Shown here one piece after another: positions 62,320-64,000 of a stretch of 64,000 nt of DNA (position 1 is the stretch's first letter; the number at the start of each line of letters is the position of its first letter). The DNA is from Variovorax sp. V213. Lineage in GTDB: Bacteria > Pseudomonadota > Gammaproteobacteria > Burkholderiales > Burkholderiaceae_C. Position numbers and translations under genes: made by a program. The notes under the pieces were generated by a model. It saw nothing but the letters and a program-made list of their open reading frames with translations. It ran no database searches and was not told the DNA's origin. The stretch spans positions 186,001 through 250,000 of the forward strand of contig NZ_AP028665.1 of the NCBI RefSeq assembly GCF_041154455.1, given 5' to 3'.

Positions 62320-63366
62320 TCAGTGCGTGTTGCTGCTGCGACGGCGCAGGATGTCCGCGTACACGGCGAGGATGATGATCACGCCCGTCACCACCGTCTG
62401 CCATTCCTGCGCGACCGAAAGAATGCGCAGGCCGTTGGTCAGCACGCTCATGATGAAGGCGCCGATGATCGTGCCCACGATGGTGCCGGTGCCCCCGCTG
62501 AGCGAGGTGCCGCCGATGACCACGGCGGCAATCGCATCGAGTTCGTACCCTTGTCCCAGCGCAGGCTGGGCGGAGTTCAGGCGCGAGGCAATCAACAGGC
62601 CCGCGATGCCGCAGATGCCGCCGCTCACCGTATAGACCACGACCTTCCAGAAGTCGGTGTTCACGCCCGACAGGCGCACCGCCTCCTCGTTGCTGCCGAG
62701 CGCGAAGGTGTAGCGCCCGAGGATGGTCTTGTTGAGCAAGATGCTCGCGGCCACCGCCACCAGGAACAGGATCAGCACCGCATTGGGAATCGGCAGCGAC
62801 GGAATGAAGTAGCCGATCAGCGAATCCTGCGAGATCGCCGGAAAGTCCGGCGTGTCGTTGAAGTAGATCGGCTTGGTGCCCGAGATCACGAGCGACAGGC
62901 CCTTGAGTAGCATCATCATGCCCAGCGTGGCGATGAAGGGCGGGATCTTGAGCTTGGCGATCAGCACGCCCGACACGAACCCGGCCAGCGCACCGAAGAA
63001 GATCGCAGCCGCGATGCCCAGTGCGAGCGGCATACCCATGTAGGTGAGCACCACACCGGCCATGACGGCGCAGAAGGTCATCAGCGTGCCCACCGAAAGA
63101 TCGATGCCCGCGGTGATGATCACGAAGGTGCAGGCGATGGCCAGCACGCCGTTCACCGCGGTCGACTGCAGGATGCTTACGAGGTTGTCGGTCTGCAGGA
63201 ACTGCGGCGACGCGACACTGAAGAACACCAGGAGCGCGATCAGGCTGGCAAAGGCCAGCAGCTTCTGCCGCGTGGCGGGACGAAAGAGCCGTGCCTTCAG
63301 CGAGAAGCCGGGCGCGGCGGCGGTGGTAGCGGTGGGGGTTGTCAAAGCGTTGTCTCCAGTCGTCAT
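62320..63366 (-). CDS. Sugar ABC transporter permease (RbsC type)
   Basis: A 348-aa membrane subunit: IITAGIDLSVGTLMTFCAVM, KLKIPPFIATLGMMMLLKGL, VVIGGTSLSGGTGTIVGTI are the standard RbsC blocks. It overlaps the ATPase stop by four bases. The basic Ala-rich N-terminus (about 25 residues) is cytoplasmic. A single permease suggests a homodimer. Confidence 0.92.
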   Translation of the reverse strand: MTTGDNALTTPTATTAAAPGFSLKARLFRPATRQKLLAFASLIALLVFFSVASPQFLQTDNLVSILQSTAVNGVLAIACTFVIITAGIDLSVGTLMTFCAVMAGVVLTYMGMPLALGIAAAIFFGALAGFVSGVLIAKLKIPPFIATLGMMMLLKGLSLVISGTKPIYFNDTPDFPAISQDSLIGYFIPSLPIPNAVLILFLVAVAASILLNKTILGRYTFALGSNEEAVRLSGVNTDFWKVVVYTVSGGICGIAGLLIASRLNSAQPALGQGYELDAIAAVVIGGTSLSGGTGTIVGTIIGAFIMSVLTNGLRILSVAQEWQTVVTGVIIILAVYADILRRRSSNTH

Positions 63367-64000
63367 GCGGTGGCGGCAGCAGCAGTGGTCTCACGCCGGG
63401 TGGCGAGCTGCATGATCTTTTCCTGCGAGGCTTCGCGCCCCGCCAGTTCGCCGGTGATGCGGCCTTCACACATCACCAGCACGCGGTGGCTCACGCGCAA
63501 TATCTCGGGCAGCTCCGACGAGATGATCACGATGGCCTTGCCCTGCGCGGCCAGGTCGTTGAGCAGGCGGTAGATCTCGGCCTTGGCGCCCACGTCGATG
63601 CCGCGCGTGGGCTCGTCGAAAAACAGCACGCTGCAGTCGCGCAGCAGCCACTTGGCGATCACGATCTTCTGCTGGTTGCCGCCCGAGAGCAGCCGCACCT
63701 GCTGGCGCACCGAGGGCGTCTTGATGCTGAGCTGCTTCACGTAGCGCTCGCCTGCGGCCTCGATGGCGGCCTGGTCGATGAAGACGCCCATCGACAGGAA
63801 CTTCTTCATGCTCGGCAGCGCGATGTTGGTTTCCACATCCATGCCGGTGGCCAGGCCGAAGTGCTTGCGGTCCTCGGAGAGGTAGCCGATGCCGTGCGAC
63901 ACCGCATCCTCGGGCGACCTGATCGACACCCGCTTGCCGTGCACCCGGACCTCGCCCGCGTCGAGGGGGTCGGCCCCGAACACCGCGCGCGCCAGCTCGG
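63363..64000 (-). CDS. Sugar ABC transporter ATPase (RbsA type), C-terminal part
   Basis: The gene runs off the window's right edge; about 212 C-terminal residues are visible, beginning ELARAVFGADPLDAGEV. This is the second ABC domain of an RbsA-like ATPase: GIGYLSEDRKHFGLATGM, signature LLSGGNQQKIVIAKWLL, Walker B VLFFDEPTRGIDVGAK and VIIISSELPE. Its N-terminal domain and start are not in the window. It overlaps the permease by four bases, placing it earlier in the same transcript. Confidence 0.93.
   Translation of the reverse strand, partial: ELARAVFGADPLDAGEVRVHGKRVSIRSPEDAVSHGIGYLSEDRKHFGLATGMDVETNIALPSMKKFLSMGVFIDQAAIEAAGERYVKQLSIKTPSVRQQVRLLSGGNQQKIVIAKWLLRDCSVLFFDEPTRGIDVGAKAEIYRLLNDLAAQGKAIVIISSELPEILRVSHRVLVMCEGRITGELAGREASQEKIMQLATRRETTAAAATA

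Overview
The window is high-GC, tightly packed bacterial DNA with many ATGA/GTGA stop-start overlaps. Its gene families (double-domain aldehyde dehydrogenase beside deoC, SfnB/MsuE sulfur genes, a family 2A encapsulin locus, an ESPR-type trimeric autotransporter with a TpgA-like partner) point to a betaproteobacterium of the order Burkholderiales. A Comamonadaceae member such as Variovorax is my best guess. That placement is inferred from gene content and codon bias; no rRNA or tRNA gene is present to anchor it.

Region 1 (1-9797, +) is a pentose or deoxypentose operon: deoC, an ALDH16-type aldehyde dehydrogenase, a doubled LacI-type operator, an RbsD/FucU mutarotase, a ribokinase-family kinase and a ribose-type ABC importer with two permeases. 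Together the enzymes could phosphorylate 2-deoxyribose, cleave it to acetaldehyde and glyceraldehyde-3-phosphate, and oxidise the aldehyde. Region 2 (10184-12822, +) holds a GAD-like/DUF1851-type protein and a YwqG/DUF1963 protein. Both families are common among toxin-immunity proteins, but no toxin is visible.

Region 3 (13027-20281, +) is a GntR-controlled operon of an AprA-like flavoprotein, a two-cluster ferredoxin, an ABC importer whose binding protein carries a NosL-like C-terminal domain, a HEAT-repeat protein and a DUF971 protein. I recognise no characterised system with this composition; it is the best candidate here for undescribed biology. Region 4 (20363-36634) is an organosulfur acquisition island: an amidohydrolase, two SsuABC-like importers, three DszC/SfnB-type flavin enzymes, an LLM monooxygenase, an orphan MetQ-like binding protein and the FMN reductase MsuE.

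Region 5 (36714-41351, -) is the clearest special system: rhodanese, serine O-acetyltransferase EpsC, an XRE regulator, a family 2A encapsulin shell and its cysteine desulfurase cargo with a long disordered N-terminal loading region. It reads as a protein nanocompartment that takes sulfur from cysteine, placed directly beside the genes that scavenge sulfur and make the cysteine precursor.

Region 6 (41730-47811) is mixed accessory DNA: an orphan sensor kinase, a Crp-family regulator with a tannase/feruloyl esterase lipoprotein, a decayed autotransporter signal fragment, a small PLD-like protein and a DUF4019 protein. Region 7 (47812-57456, +) has an AT-rich leader, a 2678-residue trimeric autotransporter adhesin with a large in-frame tandem repeat array, and its TpgA-like outer-membrane lipoprotein. 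Region 8 (57593-64000, -) has a frameshifted glycine-rich lipoprotein gene, then an L-fucose/L-rhamnose-type operon (mutarotase, SDR dehydrogenase, fuconate dehydratase, sugar ABC importer) that runs off the right edge.
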